From the NCBI GenBank assembly GCA_022241785.1, contig JAKOMP010000036.1, positions 1 to 52,660 of the forward strand: DNA of 52,660 nucleotides, read 5' to 3'. This document shows, piece by piece, positions 52,468 to 52,660 of this stretch. The stretch comes from Cyanocohniella sp. LLY (lineage in GTDB: Bacteria; Cyanobacteriota; Cyanobacteriia; Cyanobacteriales; Nostocaceae). Position numbers and translations under genes: made by a program. Below the pieces are notes generated by a model, which did not search any database, was not told the DNA's origin, and saw only the letters and a program-made list of their open reading frames with translations. Numbering within the stretch: position 1 is the stretch's first letter; each line of letters begins with the position of its first letter.

Positions 52468-52660
52468 ATGACCCCAGAACAAAAGCAAGCTCTTCAAGAA
52501 CATATTCAGGCGATCTCTAAAATATTGTACGAAGATACGTCAAAAGAAAAGCTCACAAATCTTGCAGGAATTGAAGAAGCAGTGCGGAGTCAAATGCAGA
52601 AGCATGTCATGCCAGAAGTAGGGGTTTTTTTATCGAAACGGTTACAGGTACAAGCGCAGG
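52395..52660 (+). mobile_element. Insertion sequence, ISKra4-like, left end (cut by the window)
   Basis: GGGAGCATCCCAG at 52395 looks like an IS terminus, about 70 bp before the transposase ATG. The rest of the element lies beyond the window, so length, right end and target duplication cannot be read. Confidence 0.55.
52468..52660 (+). CDS. ISKra4-like transposase, N-terminal part, frame broken at a T7 run
   Basis: The first 64 codons read MTPEQKQALQEHIQAISKIL onward and end ..HVMPEVGVFLSKRLQVQAQ. The start matches ISKra4-family transposases of cyanobacteria, which begin in this helical way. After GVF the expected text is F-I-E-T-V-T-G-T-S-A-G, and this is exactly what the -1 frame gives after the T7 run at 52625-52631. 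So the gene is either a frameshifted pseudogene or uses slippage at the run. The window ends too soon to decide. Catalytic residues lie outside. Confidence 0.7.
   Translation, partial: MTPEQKQALQEHIQAISKILYEDTSKEKLTNLAGIEEAVRSQMQKHVMPEVGVFLSKRLQVQAQ

Noticed and set aside
52268-52471. 67-codon ORF before the transposase
   Set aside because: It crosses the IS left end and palindromic repeats. No family resemblance was seen.

Overview
The window reads as chromosomal DNA from a filamentous, Nostocales-type cyanobacterium (Nostoc/Anabaena/Calothrix relatives). The HIP1 octamer GCGATCGC is frequent. Many proteins are of cyanobacterial type, including a zinc-ribbon/kinase/WD40 fusion, NrtS, DUF2993, a ClC-CBS-USP fusion and an Nfu-type scaffold. 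The gaps hold small TIR-bounded repeats and the C-rich and 'AATCCAAAAT' low-complexity tracts typical of these genomes. No species is claimed.

Layout. 0.1-5.3 kb: typA (minus), then the UDP-sugar pair UDP-glucuronate decarboxylase and UDP-glucose dehydrogenase (plus), closed by a terminator. 5.3-10.5 kb: a DUF2993 lipid-binding-like protein (minus), then two tightly linked large dynamin-like GTPases (plus), then a 37-codon hicA-like toxin remnant. 10.5-17.5 kb: a minus-strand block of recG, an acidic hypothetical gene, tsf, rpsB (with a structured leader) and a family 2 glycosyltransferase. 18.4-22.7 kb: a Tat-exported PhoX-type phosphatase converging on lepA. 23-32.2 kb: a small ribbon-helix-helix-like protein, a GAF histidine kinase, a PNPOx-like flavoprotein, a ScyD/E-like gene fragment, Nfu, a GH57 glucanotransferase/amylase, a Ser/Thr kinase with a seven-blade WD40 propeller, and NrtS. 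32.3-38 kb: an SGNH + MBOAT O-acetylation pair and a ClC transporter carrying Gln at the gating-glutamate position. 38.2-42.5 kb: DUF58, then the DUF1800/DUF1501 pair. 43.5-48.5 kb: an HlyD-type adaptor and RND efflux pump operon. 48.8-51.9 kb: a GHL10-type hydrolase converging on a GGDEF/EAL protein with a degenerate GGDEF site. The window ends inside an ISKra4-like transposase gene that is out of frame at a T7 run.

Most genes are housekeeping or cell-envelope functions. Several could act together on extracellular polysaccharide: UDP-xylose supply, a glycosyltransferase, MBOAT/SGNH acetylation and secreted hydrolases. They are not one operon, so this is inference.

The most interesting accessory module is the two-gene dynamin cassette at 6.5-10.3 kb. 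Its size and organisation resemble the LeoBC/LeoA pair of the Eleos anti-phage system. One partner carries an N-terminal domain that I associate with other cyanobacterial proteins, and both G4 motifs are non-canonical.

The non-coding part is rich in mobile repeats: a 92-bp element in three copies, a 156-bp element in two copies (one split by a 355-bp element with an 11-bp target duplication), and a TTTGTAGTGAG family. Low-complexity tracts have also entered coding DNA, inside recG and at the 3' ends of the glycosyltransferase and EAL genes.
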